The notes under the pieces were generated by a model, which was not told where the DNA came from, searched no databases, and saw nothing but the letters and a program-made list of their open reading frames with translations. 64,000 bases of DNA from Welwitschia mirabilis. Lineage: Eukaryota; Gnetophyta; Gnetopsida; Welwitschiales. Made by a program: the position numbers and the translations under genes. How positions within the stretch are numbered: position 1 is the first letter of the stretch; each line of letters begins with the position of its first letter. The stretch is taken from contig JBOZIK010000001.1 in NCBI GenBank assembly GCA_051453625.1, forward strand, positions 112,576,005-112,640,004. Direction: 5' to 3'. Below, in pieces: positions 54,449 to 64,000 of the stretch.

Positions 54449-55600
54449 TGTAAAAATTGACATTTTATCTCAAGTATATTAGGCTACTTTAGCATAGGCA
54501 AAGACATTAATTTAATAGTTTTAATATAAAAAATGTCTTTTGTTATTTTTTATGTCATATATGAATTTATGTTTTTATCCATAATGTTTTTAGGATTTTA
54601 ATAACGTTTTGGAATACATGTTTGAAGCTGAATCCAACTTTCCACAAGATAATAGCTATGCTAGAGACATGTGATAGTGGCACTAATTGGTGAAAAAATC
54701 TTGTTCCAAAGGCCATGTGTTAGACTCTTCATAATAATCGCCACCAAATTCTACAAGATAGAGATTTCAACCACTCCACCAAATCACTTAACAAAACACT
54801 ACAAGATAGAATTTCAAACATCCCACCTAATACAAAAAAAAAGGGCATCCCAACTATCCTAACCCTTGCCTTCACTATAAAAAGAGCCAAGAGCACACTT
54901 TGTAAATCATCAGTAAATGAAACACTTATACTTGAAGCAAGACAACCTCTTAACATGTCATTTTAAGTTTTCCATTTGGGAATAGGCTAGCCTTAAGGCT
55001 ATCTTGACATTTCTGTAATCAAGCTTAAAATTTCTTTCATTGATGTACTGTAATTCCATTTTCTAATAATAAATGATAGTAGCTTTTTTTCATGATATTA
55101 AGTTATAACTTACTTCATACTTTTAATACTTGATTGAAGCTACAATTATTTGTGTTCTTGTGTGAGGATTTCTTATCAATATTTTGGCTATGCAGACCAA
55201 AGTAATAAAGAGATCTCATCACAACTTATTTGGTAAATGAGATTATGTTATTAGGATTTGAGCCATAATAAACTTGGAGTTTTTTAAGGTTTAAACTAGA
55301 AATTTTCATTATATCTTTAAACATAGGTCTTTTGTTTGTTGAAATATTAAGGTTATACTTTGAGTGCTAAGTTTGTTTCCATGTTATTACTTATTGAAAT
55401 CTTTTTAATCAAATTTCATTATTTTTCTTTCAACACTGCACTTGTGGAAGAATATCTCTAGGATTCTTTCTATCATGTAAGTCCTAGTTAATATTGGTAA
55501 AAGTTAGAATCGATTGCATAAGATTTGTGTCAACTAGGAAGATCTTGCATTTCCTTTATAAAATCTATAGATACAAGTGTAGTCGTTTTGTATCACAAAT
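54449..55600 (+). repeat. Gypsy-C 3' LTR
   Basis: Matches 47249 onward, including the TATA-type box and the AAACTAAAGTAATAAAGAG-like block near 55195. Its 3' end is hard to fix because repeat B, which overlaps it, continues past the point where the left LTR stops. Confidence 0.7.
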
Positions 55601-56090
55601 AGTTGACTCTAAGATTTTAAGCTCCTAGCACCAAGTTTTCAAGCTATAAGATTTAAATCCCTAAGCTTCCAAGCTTCAAGATCCACAACAAAGAGTGTGA
55701 GAAGTGAGAGAGGTAAATGAAGGAAATGCACTTACATGAAAAATGAGAAGTATTCTTTTTTTTCTTTTATCACAAAAAGGAAAATATCTCTATTTATAAA
55801 TAAACAATAAACTATATCTTGTAGTCTAAGATCATAGCATCAAATGATTATCATTGATAATTAGAATAATTGACATCAAAGTATTAAAAAAGACATCAGA
55901 TTTATAACTCATGTACCTAATTATAATGAGTAATTTCTTTGATTAAATTAGCAAGGCTAATTACATGTATTATTTCCTTATGCTAGCTCCTTTTAACCTT
56001 TCATAGGACCCTAAGCATGTTTAATTAATTCAAGACATACATCAAAAGAATAAATGCACAAATTTTGAAGTTGTTATGTGATATAATGAG
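55295..56090. repeat. Repeat B, copy 2
   Basis: Second copy of 686-1478, same orientation. It overlaps the 3' end of the right gypsy-C LTR and extends about 490 bp beyond it. No coding. Confidence 0.75.
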
Positions 56091-56260
56091 ATAAGCCTTT
56101 TTAACTTCAATTAATAAAATAATTAATGTATCATGAATATCAATTCAAGACACGCATTGACAGATAAATGCACATATTTTGAATTAGTCATGTGACATAA
56201 TGAAATAAGCCTCTTTAATTCTAATTAATGAAATAATTAATATGTATTAATGAGTCAATC
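56031..56260. repeat. Imperfect 115-bp tandem repeat
   Basis: Units start at CAAGACATAC (56031) and CAAGACACGC (56146). Both contain ataaatgcaca, ttatgtga or tcatgtga, and aataattaat. The first unit is the end of repeat B. Confidence 0.75.
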
Positions 56261-56803
56261 TACTCATTTATCATTCTTAATTCTAGGTAAAAGTGTATGT
56301 ACTTATTCACATGCTCATTATTTCATAGTGCATAGAATCTATTAATCACATAATATAAAGAAGAAGATATTTATTCATAATTAAGCATAGTATACCTATC
56401 ACATTTACCATAAAATTCAAATGAGTAAACAAGAAGTTGCTTGGTATTTTTGTAAGACATATTATTATACGCTCTTGATATTTTAGCAGTTTTACCATAT
56501 CATTTAAATTCCTTACATAATGGGGTTATTTAGTTTTAGTATTTGAATAGTTTTTAATTGTGAATATATTTTCTCATAAAAATGTTCATAATATAATTAT
56601 TATCATTTTCATGTTGAATTATGAAAATTACAAAATTAAGGTTAATTACTTCACCATCTTATTTCAACAAGGCCTTTAAAGAAGAATAATTTATCATTTG
56701 ATTAAAATATTGACATGTCTAATATCTAAGTAATTAAGGTTTACAGAGTATGGGATATGATAATGTTAAATAGTAAATAATCAGAGATGGAAAATCTATT
56801 TTT
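56260..56803. other. No gene seen
   Basis: AT-rich spacer up to the plastid-derived insertion. Confidence 0.6.
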
Positions 56804-57034
56804 CTCATAGTTCCTACGAGGTGAAGACAATGGGTCAGTCCATGATATGGCTTTTCCTTTTGCCACATTTTGCTCGAAGAGTTGAAAGGAGATAGTGCAT
56901 CAAGCTGTTTTTGCAAGGGTCAACTTGATCCTCTTCCCCAGGAATTCCAGATAAGGGAACCCTGGGAGAGTCACCAAGTCCAACTATTTCCCATGTACAA
57001 TCCATATTAGATCTAACCAACTACCCATCCTACC
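56804..57034 (-). pseudogene. trnA-UGC intron fragment: Nuclear copy of part of the plastid trnA-UGC intron
   Basis: On the minus strand the sequence follows the chloroplast group II intron of trnA-UGC: GGTAGGATGGGTAGTTGGTT, then ATGGATTGTACATGGGAAATAG, CAGGGTTCCCTTATCTGGAA, GGGGAAGAGGATCAAGTTG, AGCTTGATGCACTATCTCC and CGTAGGAACTATGAG. Differences are mostly C-to-T or G-to-A. It stops near 56804 on one side and joins atpB sequence at about 57034 on the other. It comes from plastid DNA, directly or through mitochondrial DNA, and is non-functional here. The identification rests on recall of this conserved intron. Open frames called across it have no meaning. Confidence 0.82.
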
Positions 57035-57302
57035 TTCTATTTATAGATAACATATTTCGATTTGTTCAAGCAGGATCTGAAATTTCCACTTTGTTAGAAA
57101 GAATGCTATCTGTTGTAGGGCGTTAACCCACCCTTAGCATAAAAATGGGTTCTTTGCAAGAGCGAATCACCTCTACAGAAAAAGAATCCATAACTTTAAT
57201 TCTAGTAGTTAATGTACCTACAGATGACTTAACTGATCTAGCTCCTGCTAAAACATTTTCACACTTAGATGCTACTACCGTACTATCAAGAGGATTAGCT
57301 TT
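57035..57302 (+). pseudogene. atpB: Nuclear copy of part of plastid atpB
   Basis: The plus strand reads [20 protein letters not shown], then [10 protein letters not shown], a stop at 57124-57126, [20 protein letters not shown] and [20 protein letters not shown], then LSRGLA. This is the conserved middle of the chloroplast ATP synthase beta subunit, with plastid-specific residues ([27 protein letters not shown]) rather than those of the mitochondrial paralogue. About 90 of some 498 codons are present. The stop replaces a Gln codon (C-to-T) and several Gly, Pro and Glu are changed, so it is an old nuclear plastid insertion. Confidence 0.93.
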
Positions 57303-58166
57303 CAATCTAAATATTGTCTATGACATTGATCACATACTTCATTTAGCTACCATTAGGTCATGAGTTCGAGCATGAATTATAATTAAGGTGTACTGCACTT
57401 GTCTCCTCCTCTAAGGCTATGACACTACTCTACACTAGTGTGTTAGATGTAAATAAGGCTCTACATTTAACTTAAAGGGTAATGTATAAGGTTTAAGATA
57501 GATGCTAGATGAAAAATTATCTCTAGAGGGTGGTAGTTAGGAAACATTAATTAAGGAAGGGAAAAAAATCTACCACAAAAGAATCTTGACCTTCTTTAGT
57601 GAGGGATTTATCTTCAATCTATAAGGAGAAAAAGACAAGCTAAATAAAACATAGAATATTCAAATAGCTATTAGTTTATGTAACCAGAGGATTAAAAATA
57701 TTTGAAAACATTCAAATTTTAAAATACTTGTATCTTTCTAAATGTTTGATTTATTAGGGATTATCCATTATTACTTGTTTATAACATTTAAGAATTGTTT
57801 TTTCATAGTCCTTTATGTAATTCTAAGGATTATTCTGAGCATGTTTTCTTTTATTATAAAGTTTCTCAAAATGCATGAAGTGGAACTTTTATCTTTTGTT
57901 GTAATTTTCAACTAACCATTTTACATATTATTTTTAGAGACACTTCCAAATTTTCTAATTCCATTTTTTTGTCATTCCTCTTTAATCAGAGTTCTATACA
58001 ATATTTGAAAGCTTTATATATTAGAGAGTTAATTTTCAATGTGTTAATTATAAATTTCATGTTCTTATGGTAAATAAATATAAGGTCTTATAGAATACAA
58101 TTTTTGAACTTTAGGTTCAAGGTATTAATGAAAAACAAATTATTCATATAAATGGGAGAGGAAGAG
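57303..58166. other. No gene seen
   Basis: AT-rich. The plastid similarity fades after 57302. A purine-rich GGGAGAGGAAGAG lies just before the copia-G LTR start. Confidence 0.6.
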
Positions 58167-59480
58167 TGTTGTAAAATCCCAGTTTTGATGATTCCACTTG
58201 TTAAATGTAATGTGTCTAATGTACAAACAGCGTATTAGAGAACAACTAGATTATAAACAAGTATCAAATTAGCTAAAACTCAAGGCTAAATAAAATTAAC
58301 AATGTGTACACATAAAGCTTAAGATCACAGAAGCTTTAGCTCAAAATTAATAAAGGATTAACAAAGTTAATCAAAGAAGTCTATAGCTCTAAAGACATCT
58401 ATTAAAAAGATGTCTACATTAATAAATACATTTAGGCTAAACCTAAAGCTATGATAGATAAAAGATGTCTATCCTCTAGAAGACATCTATACTACATTAA
58501 GTGATGAAAAATGTCTATTACATTAAAGATGTTTGTACTAAACTAAAAAAGGTAATAGAATTTAGTTGTGCTAAGATGAATTATTTATTTCCTAAGAAAT
58601 TAAAAAAGTTTTACAGGATGAATTTTTAATGTCCAATAATTAGAAACGCAACAGTTTGAAGCTTGTTGGAATCTGAGTAGTTTGATCAAAGATATCTTTT
58701 ATGTTGAAGACATTTGCCAGTGAGAAATGTCTATTGAAGTAAAGAGGTTTAGTATTTATAGCTATTGTACTTCATTTAAACTCTTTTAGATAGCATCTCA
58801 TTAGGGTAAAGGCTAAGAATACCTCTGAAGTATAAAGGGCATAAAGTATGAAGTAGAAAGGGTTACTTAAATGGGTAATTCACACTAAACAAGTAAAAAT
58901 ATTTTGTTCTTATTACAGAGAATCCTTGTCTAAAGACATTTCATGATCATTGACATGCCCACTACTGCAAAACTCTGATATTGAATCTTTGTTGGTGACT
59001 ATATCAAGGAGAACTTAAGAACTCATATTCATGACATCATTTCAGTCTTATTGTTCTTTCATTACATTTTATTGGTACTTCATTATAGAACTATTAGATT
59101 ATTGAATCTATTCATTGCTAGTCCACGACCTTTTATATGCTTGCTTTACTAGGATCCCTTGTTTAAAGACTCCAAGGTGTAAGTAACCCTTATATAGGTG
59201 TGCTTCTTAGGTCTTGACTAAGTGCTTAAGAGTAATATTATACCTTTATTTCATGTAATTCCTAAGGGGAAGAGAGTGTTGTGATGCTTCAAAACCACTA
59301 TTTTTACAGATAAAAGATATCCAGAGGTGCCAAGGAAAGCTACCCTCTGAGTGTGGATGTACCTAGGTTGGAAAACCATGTTAAATTGGTAAGGTCTTAA
59401 TTATGCATTTTATTTGTTTTGTGTTGTAATTTTTATTTGGTCAAATTGTTCATCCCTTCCTTTTAAGTTTAACGATTCTT
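58167..59480 (+). repeat. Copia-G 5' LTR (SIRE-like, about 1.3 kb)
   Basis: Begins TGTTGTAAAATCCCAGTTTT followed by GATGATTCCA, as in SIRE/Maximus-type plant copia LTRs, and ends before a primer-binding site at 59483. It contains AGACATCT/AGATGTCT inverted pairs (58393-58415 and 58463-58488). A TATTTATAGC word near 58750 may be the TATA box. No 3' LTR copy is in the window. Confidence 0.6.
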
Positions 59481-59482
59481 AA

Positions 59483-59498
59483 GTGGTATCAAATTAGG
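59483..59498 (+). other. Primer-binding site of copia-G
   Basis: GTGGTATCAAATTAGG, a decayed match to the initiator-Met tRNA site TGGTATCAGAGC. Confidence 0.65.
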
Positions 59499-59502
59499 TA
59501 CT

Positions 59503-61340
59503 CATGAAAAGGAGTAACATCCATGAGTGAACTATGGAAGGGGTGCCATCTGTAAGGTCTTTACTCTTTTGATGAGATAAATTATGCCTATTGGAAGGTG
59601 AGGATATAAGTGTACTTATAGTTTTTTGAGTTTCAGATTTGTAAAGCATTGAAGATGAATACTCAAAACCTACAAAAATCATTATAGATGCTGTATAAAA
59701 CTCTATCACTCAAATCAAATTATAAGAAACTAGAAAGACAAAGAAAATGCAGCCTTCATGTATGACTTAAAGATCAAAATTCTCTCTACTTAGCCCTTAC
59801 TATAGAGGAATTTAATCAAATAGTTTGATGCAAAACCACACAAGAGATATGAAATGTCATAGTGGGAACATCCAAAGGAGCCTTAGTTTTTAAGCAATTA
59901 AAACTCCTAGTCTAGACTAATTAGTTTAACAACTTAAAGATGAATAATGGAGAGAAATTGCATGAATACTTTATAAGGTTTTCTAACATTGTAAATGTCA
60001 TACATAACATTGATGAAAATCTTTCAAATCCCAAGTAATTCAAAAGATCATTAAATATTAAACTCCAAAATAGAGGCAAAAAATAACTACAATGAAAGAA
60101 TCAAGAGATTCTAACACAATGAAAAATAAAGAACTATAAAGTTTATTAATGGCTTGTGAGATAAATCTCATTCTAGATGATACTCTCAAGGAGAATTGTA
60201 TTGCTCATAAGATAAGTGGAAACTCAAGAAAAGCTTCTAAAAGTAAATAAAAAGAATCCTCCAACAGAGATAACTTAGAAGAATATGTAGAAGAATAACT
60301 TACTCTAATCACCAGATAGGTCAATAAGCGTCTTTCATGAAAGAACAACAAGAAATAAGACCACCTAGATTTTAAGATAGAGGTAAGTCCAAAGGTAAAT
60401 CTTCTACTATTTATTCTCTTTCTTCTAAGAATGATATTTTCATATTATAATTTTAGATTTGTAGAGGATGAGGACATATAGCCTCAAAATGTCCTAAGTT
60501 TAATAGATTGCAAGGAAAAGCACAAAAGAAAGAGCCCAAGAGAAAGAAATATTTTTTGATAGTTTGAAATGATGATGAATATGTCACTGAAGTAGAAACC
60601 TCAAATAATAAAAGGGCTCACTTATCCTCCATAGCCATCATCTACACTCAAAGTAATCATGAAGAAGAAAAAGTAGAACCAAAATCAAAGAGTGAAGGGT
60701 GAATAAGTAGGGGACTTTGAGATAGATATGACTTAATCTCTAAAGAGTTTGTTAAGTTGCAAAAAGTTTATTCGAAGCTGAAAAAATTGCTTCATGCTTG
60801 TGAATTAGCATATAACAAGAAAAAAATTCATGTAATAGATCATCATATAAAAACTTGGCTCTTAAAGATAAGATTAAGAAGCTAACATGTAAATTGAAAA
60901 ATGTTGAATAGGAAATTGCTGGTACTAAGATAATCAATGAAAAATTTACTTAAGAAAAGGAGATATTGAATTTCATTCTTAGATAATGTAGAAATCCAAA
61001 TGATAAAAGTGGTTTGGAATATAATAAATCCTCCACTAGCAATTTAATGTTATTATTTAATAAATGGAACTAGAAGCCAAGATATGAGCATGTAGCTTAT
61101 ATCAATAATATTACCTACTACTACTATTACAAATATGACCATTATTAATTTAATTGTCCATTTAAAGTTCAACAATGGATACTATGTTAACAATGCTATG
61201 AGAATAAGAAGAATAGTACAAGAATTTGTGCAGGCAAAACCAAATAAGATATGTAAAGTTCCATTACTGGAACTTAGCATAGAAAAGGCACTAATAACCC
61301 ACTTGGTTTTAAGAGAAAAAAAATTTGAATTTCAATCATA
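59503..61340 (+). pseudogene. Copia-G gag relic (SIRE-like, two zinc knuckles)
   Basis: Shortly after the primer-binding site the plus strand reads LLFDEINYAYWKVRI (near 59560-59610), the start of UBN2-type copia gag (usual LFDG-NYAYWKVRM). Then NCMNTL and FLTL-MSYITLMKIFQIP; a zinc knuckle ICRG-stop-GHIASKCPKF (about 60450-60505) in which the second Cys is a stop; a Lys/Glu-rich coiled-coil-like region (FVKLQKVYSKLKKLLHACEL near 60750); and a second, weaker Tyr-rich knuckle YYYKYDHY-stop-FNCPFK (61120-61165) followed by KICKVPLLELSIEKALI. SIRE-type gag has this layout. No protease, integrase or RT follows, so the element is truncated at 3'. Confidence 0.72.
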
Positions 61341-63945
61341 AATAAACTCCATTTTTTTAGAAACCAAAAGAATGGAGTTTTGACATATCAAATACCATAG
61401 AAACTGAAAGTGTAGATTCAGTATTATTAATTCACTGTATATGTACTTCCACAAGTTTCTTCTAATTTAAATAGACTATGGTGATGAAAAATTAACAAAT
61501 ATCATACCATGCTGTCACACAAGAATAGGAAGCAATGCCAATACTTGGATAAAAGAGATAGTTATAGCTAACGATTATGATCAAAATATGATACCTTCTC
61601 CAATGACCTGCAAATGTTCTAGGTCAATTTTCATCAAAGGAACATCTACAACAAATACCAAAGTATACTTCCATTGTCAAGTACTGTTAACTAGCTTTCA
61701 CAACATAGTTCCTTAGGCTATTAAATTCAAGGTTAAAGGGCACTAAAAAACAATGTTTTTCTTGCTGTGAATGTTTTAGAGTATTGATGAAGGAGGGTAG
61801 TATCCCCTGTTTTGAGAAAGAACTTAAATAATATCTACATCAATTGAGTAACACATTAATTTGTTAGAACTCCTAGCAATAATTTAAAAACTGATTCTAA
61901 TTAGGAATGTTGTGGGCAAAATTCTTTTAATAAAATTTTGGACAGAGAAGTAAAGGGATCATTAAGAGAAGAGAGAAAACAAATTAAGTAAGAAATGAAA
62001 GCAGAGAGGCTTTAGAAAGGACCTGTTTTCTTAGAGAGGATTTTAGCCATTAACAAATTCCATATTTCTCACCTGTATCTACGTTTTCAGTTTTTGATTA
62101 ATGCAAGAATTATAGGTAATAAAATAAATCATAACTGACACTCTAAGATTATCAAAACATTGGAATTATAGGTAACTTTTGTAGTCACACGAAATTCTCA
62201 GAATAGAGGCAAGAAAGCAGGGAATGCTAAAGTTTAGTTTGCACATATAAGAGATAAAACACAGCTGAATTTAAAGCTCATTATATGGCATTTCAATTAC
62301 TGGAATAAAGGAGTGAAATAGGGCACATATGCTAGCAAAAGATAATTATAGAAACTACATTTGCATATTAAAGCTATTAACGTTTTGGACATGAATGTAC
62401 TATTTAAGAAAATATTGTTGAAGCTTAAATTAATGCTATGGTTGTTGTAGAATGATATTTTGTAAAAGAAACATAAGCATTTCCAAAGAAAACATCTAAA
62501 ATAGTAATACTATAAAAAATTAGCAAAGTGTAAATTACCAGGCCCATCTTGAAGAAAATGGTATTGCTAGGAAAGAAAACATTTTAATACAATTTTTAGG
62601 TAATCTATTTACGAGCGTTTGGTGCAAGAATACAATGAGGTCCACTTCAAACACTACTTAATAAGAGAAATATTAAAACATGGATGAGTTTTAGCTATAC
62701 TTAAAAACATTTTAAGATTGATGCTATACCGTATATCTAATGTTGAGTTTTGTGCTTATTAAAACATTTAAACCTCATTTGAAATAAGTTCAAAATTCAA
62801 AAACAACTTGTTACTATTAAAACAAACTAAATGAATGCAATGAAGTATCTGGGATTACATGAATACAACAAGGGTTTAATAAGAGACCCAGATTCGGAAT
62901 TATGAATATAGATTGATAAGCAAACAGACAAATTAAGGAACCTGAAAGTTGCTAAAGCAGTTACCATAAAATTCCTATTTTGTAATAGCAGAGACACTAA
63001 TGAATTTTGAGAACACTCTAATTTGTTGCCCAATGCTTGATTGAATACATATTAAAAACCACCATTTAACCTGAATTGATGAGATCTGAATCTCTTTTTT
63101 TTATTTTGCAGTCCTGGAAGCATAAGACAGTCACATTTAAGGCCCTTTGAATCTCATTAATAAAAAGGGATTTAAATACATATTTCAAAGGCTAGAAATT
63201 AACATAAGATAAGCAACAGGGAGGATTAATAGGTAACAAATTTGAATTTGGAGAACTGTCTTTGCCATTCAAAGGGTTTTTCTTTAGCCAACTTGTAGTG
63301 ATAATTTCGTGTTTCAATTTTTAGTTGCTATTGTTGAAACACACCTAGAATATTAGAATATGGAGCAATTGAAAGTCAATAGAGGTTATTACAATGGAAT
63401 TTCTAATGATATATATAAAAAAACGGATTCCCCTTTTTTCTCAAAAAATTATGGTCATCCAACATATGTTAAGAGTGATTAATAAGTGAAAAATATTATA
63501 TTCAAGAAAATCTTAAAAATTTGCATTTGTGTTTCAATGCATTAAAGTAATGTAAGTTTTAACAGTATGGATATCAAAATCAAGACCATCTCTCTTATCT
63601 CAGATTGCCTTATATACTATGGAGAGACATGCCTAATATTTTGATAGTGGATGTTTAAGACATATGACTAGTGAAAATTTAAGTTTTATTTTCTTGATGA
63701 ATGTTGTAATACCAAATTGGATGTATTTGATGGGGTATTTTGAGTGCTTTTTTAGGACATTTATACAAGTTAAGGTGGAGCTTAGATAATAATGAAGAGT
63801 TAATGCAATGATCATAAAAATGTATAATATTTGGTATATTTGAAGGCATTTCAAGCATTCTGATACTTAACATTCTAAGAAGAGTCTTAATAATTAAAGA
63901 AGCTGATTTTATTTAATAAAAGAACTTAAAAGCTTGTTGTTCCCA
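61341..63945. other. No gene seen
   Basis: AT-rich, stops in all frames, no recognised retroelement domain. It could include decayed downstream parts of copia-G. Confidence 0.6.
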
Positions 63946-63985
63946 TCATCCTCCAGACGATAGTTCTGGATAACATCATTCTCAA
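63946..63985. repeat. Copy of the TCATCTAGATGA-type motif at the window edge
   Basis: CATCATCCTCCAGACGATAG resembles the palindromic motif of gypsy-A (TCATCTAGACGA at 458, TCATCCAGATGA at 7611). It suggests that another element of the same family begins beyond the window. Confidence 0.5.
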
Positions 63986-64000
63986 TGCTGATAAGGATGC

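Larger units (their letters stand above)
47249..55600 (+). mobile_element. Gypsy-C: gag and protease element without visible RT
   Basis: Direct repeats starting TGTAAAAATTGACAT at 47249 and 54449 lie exactly 7,200 bp apart and match for about 1.2 kb with many substitutions, so they are old LTRs. A decayed gypsy-type primer-binding site follows the left LTR near 48493. Inside are Athila/Tat-like gag and aspartic protease remains on the plus strand (49.9-51.84 kb). From 51.84 to 54.45 kb I see no RT, RNase H or integrase motif. The internal length (about 5.9 kb) also suggests that pol is largely missing. Confidence 0.78.

Noticed and set aside
56734-57020. Minus-strand frames beginning near 57020 and 56916
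   Set aside because: They are readings of the plastid trnA intron, a non-coding RNA-intron sequence.
57035-57302. Mitochondrial ATP synthase beta (nuclear ATP2) exon
   Set aside because: The residues [18 protein letters not shown] and SRGLA are those of the plastid protein, and a stop and degradation are present.
63633-63873. Two overlapping minus-strand frames near the right end
   Set aside because: Short, AT-driven composition, no start context or homology.

Overview
This is a stretch of plant nuclear DNA. It is AT-rich, interrupted by eight runs of N, and almost entirely built from decayed, nested transposable elements. The organism cannot be named from the window. A seed plant with a large repeat-rich genome fits: Ty1/copia, Ty3/gypsy and L1-type LINEs, a tRNA-derived SINE, hAT-type MITEs and a decayed plastid insertion. 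A gymnosperm is plausible but not shown. No bacterial or phage gene organisation is present. N runs lie at 310-446, 4197-4330, 6398-7283, 17905-18004, 18452-18481, 37045-37843, 38305-38408 and 39553-39725.

Layout. 1-9.3 kb: a minus-strand gypsy-type element (LTRs 1481-2334 partial and 8017-9268) in which no reverse transcriptase is seen, sitting against a repeat that recurs at 55.3-56.1 kb. 9.7-14.0 kb: a plus-strand copia relic with a 3' LTR. 14.0-17.9 kb: a plus-strand L1-type LINE whose two ORFs overlap at ATGA. 18.5-21.2 kb: a 5'-truncated minus-strand LINE with a GC-rich patch. 21.2-24.05 kb: a minus-strand copia element with a large internal deletion and a nested SINE. 24.1-25.2 kb: a plus-strand copia fragment. 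25.3-28.4 kb: the best preserved element, a 5'-truncated LINE with poly-A and a perfect 15-bp target duplication. 31-32.1 kb: gypsy gag on the minus strand, split by a complete hAT-like MITE. 34.6-40.8 kb: a nearly complete minus-strand copia element, its integrase split by a second hAT-like element. 41.4-41.7 kb: a third short-motif-rich inverted-repeat element. 42.3-42.4 kb: the only recognisable host coding sequence, exon 1 of a stress-responsive A/B-barrel (Dabb) protein, minus strand. 47.2-55.6 kb: a plus-strand gypsy element with 1.2-kb LTRs exactly 7,200 bp apart, retaining gag and protease only. 56.8-57.3 kb: a plastid insertion joining part of the trnA-UGC intron to part of atpB. 58.2-61.3 kb: LTR, primer-binding site and gag of a SIRE-like copia element. 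The rest shows no gene.

None of the mobile-element genes looks able to act alone. Most premature stops examined fall where Trp, Gln or Arg codons are expected, as methylated-C decay would give. I found no coherent unknown multi-gene system. The most unusual items are the rearranged plastid insertion, the group of hAT-like MITEs whose ends carry different short repeated words, the two gypsy elements with no visible RT, and the isolated Dabb exon whose downstream intron would have to contain the nested retroelements.
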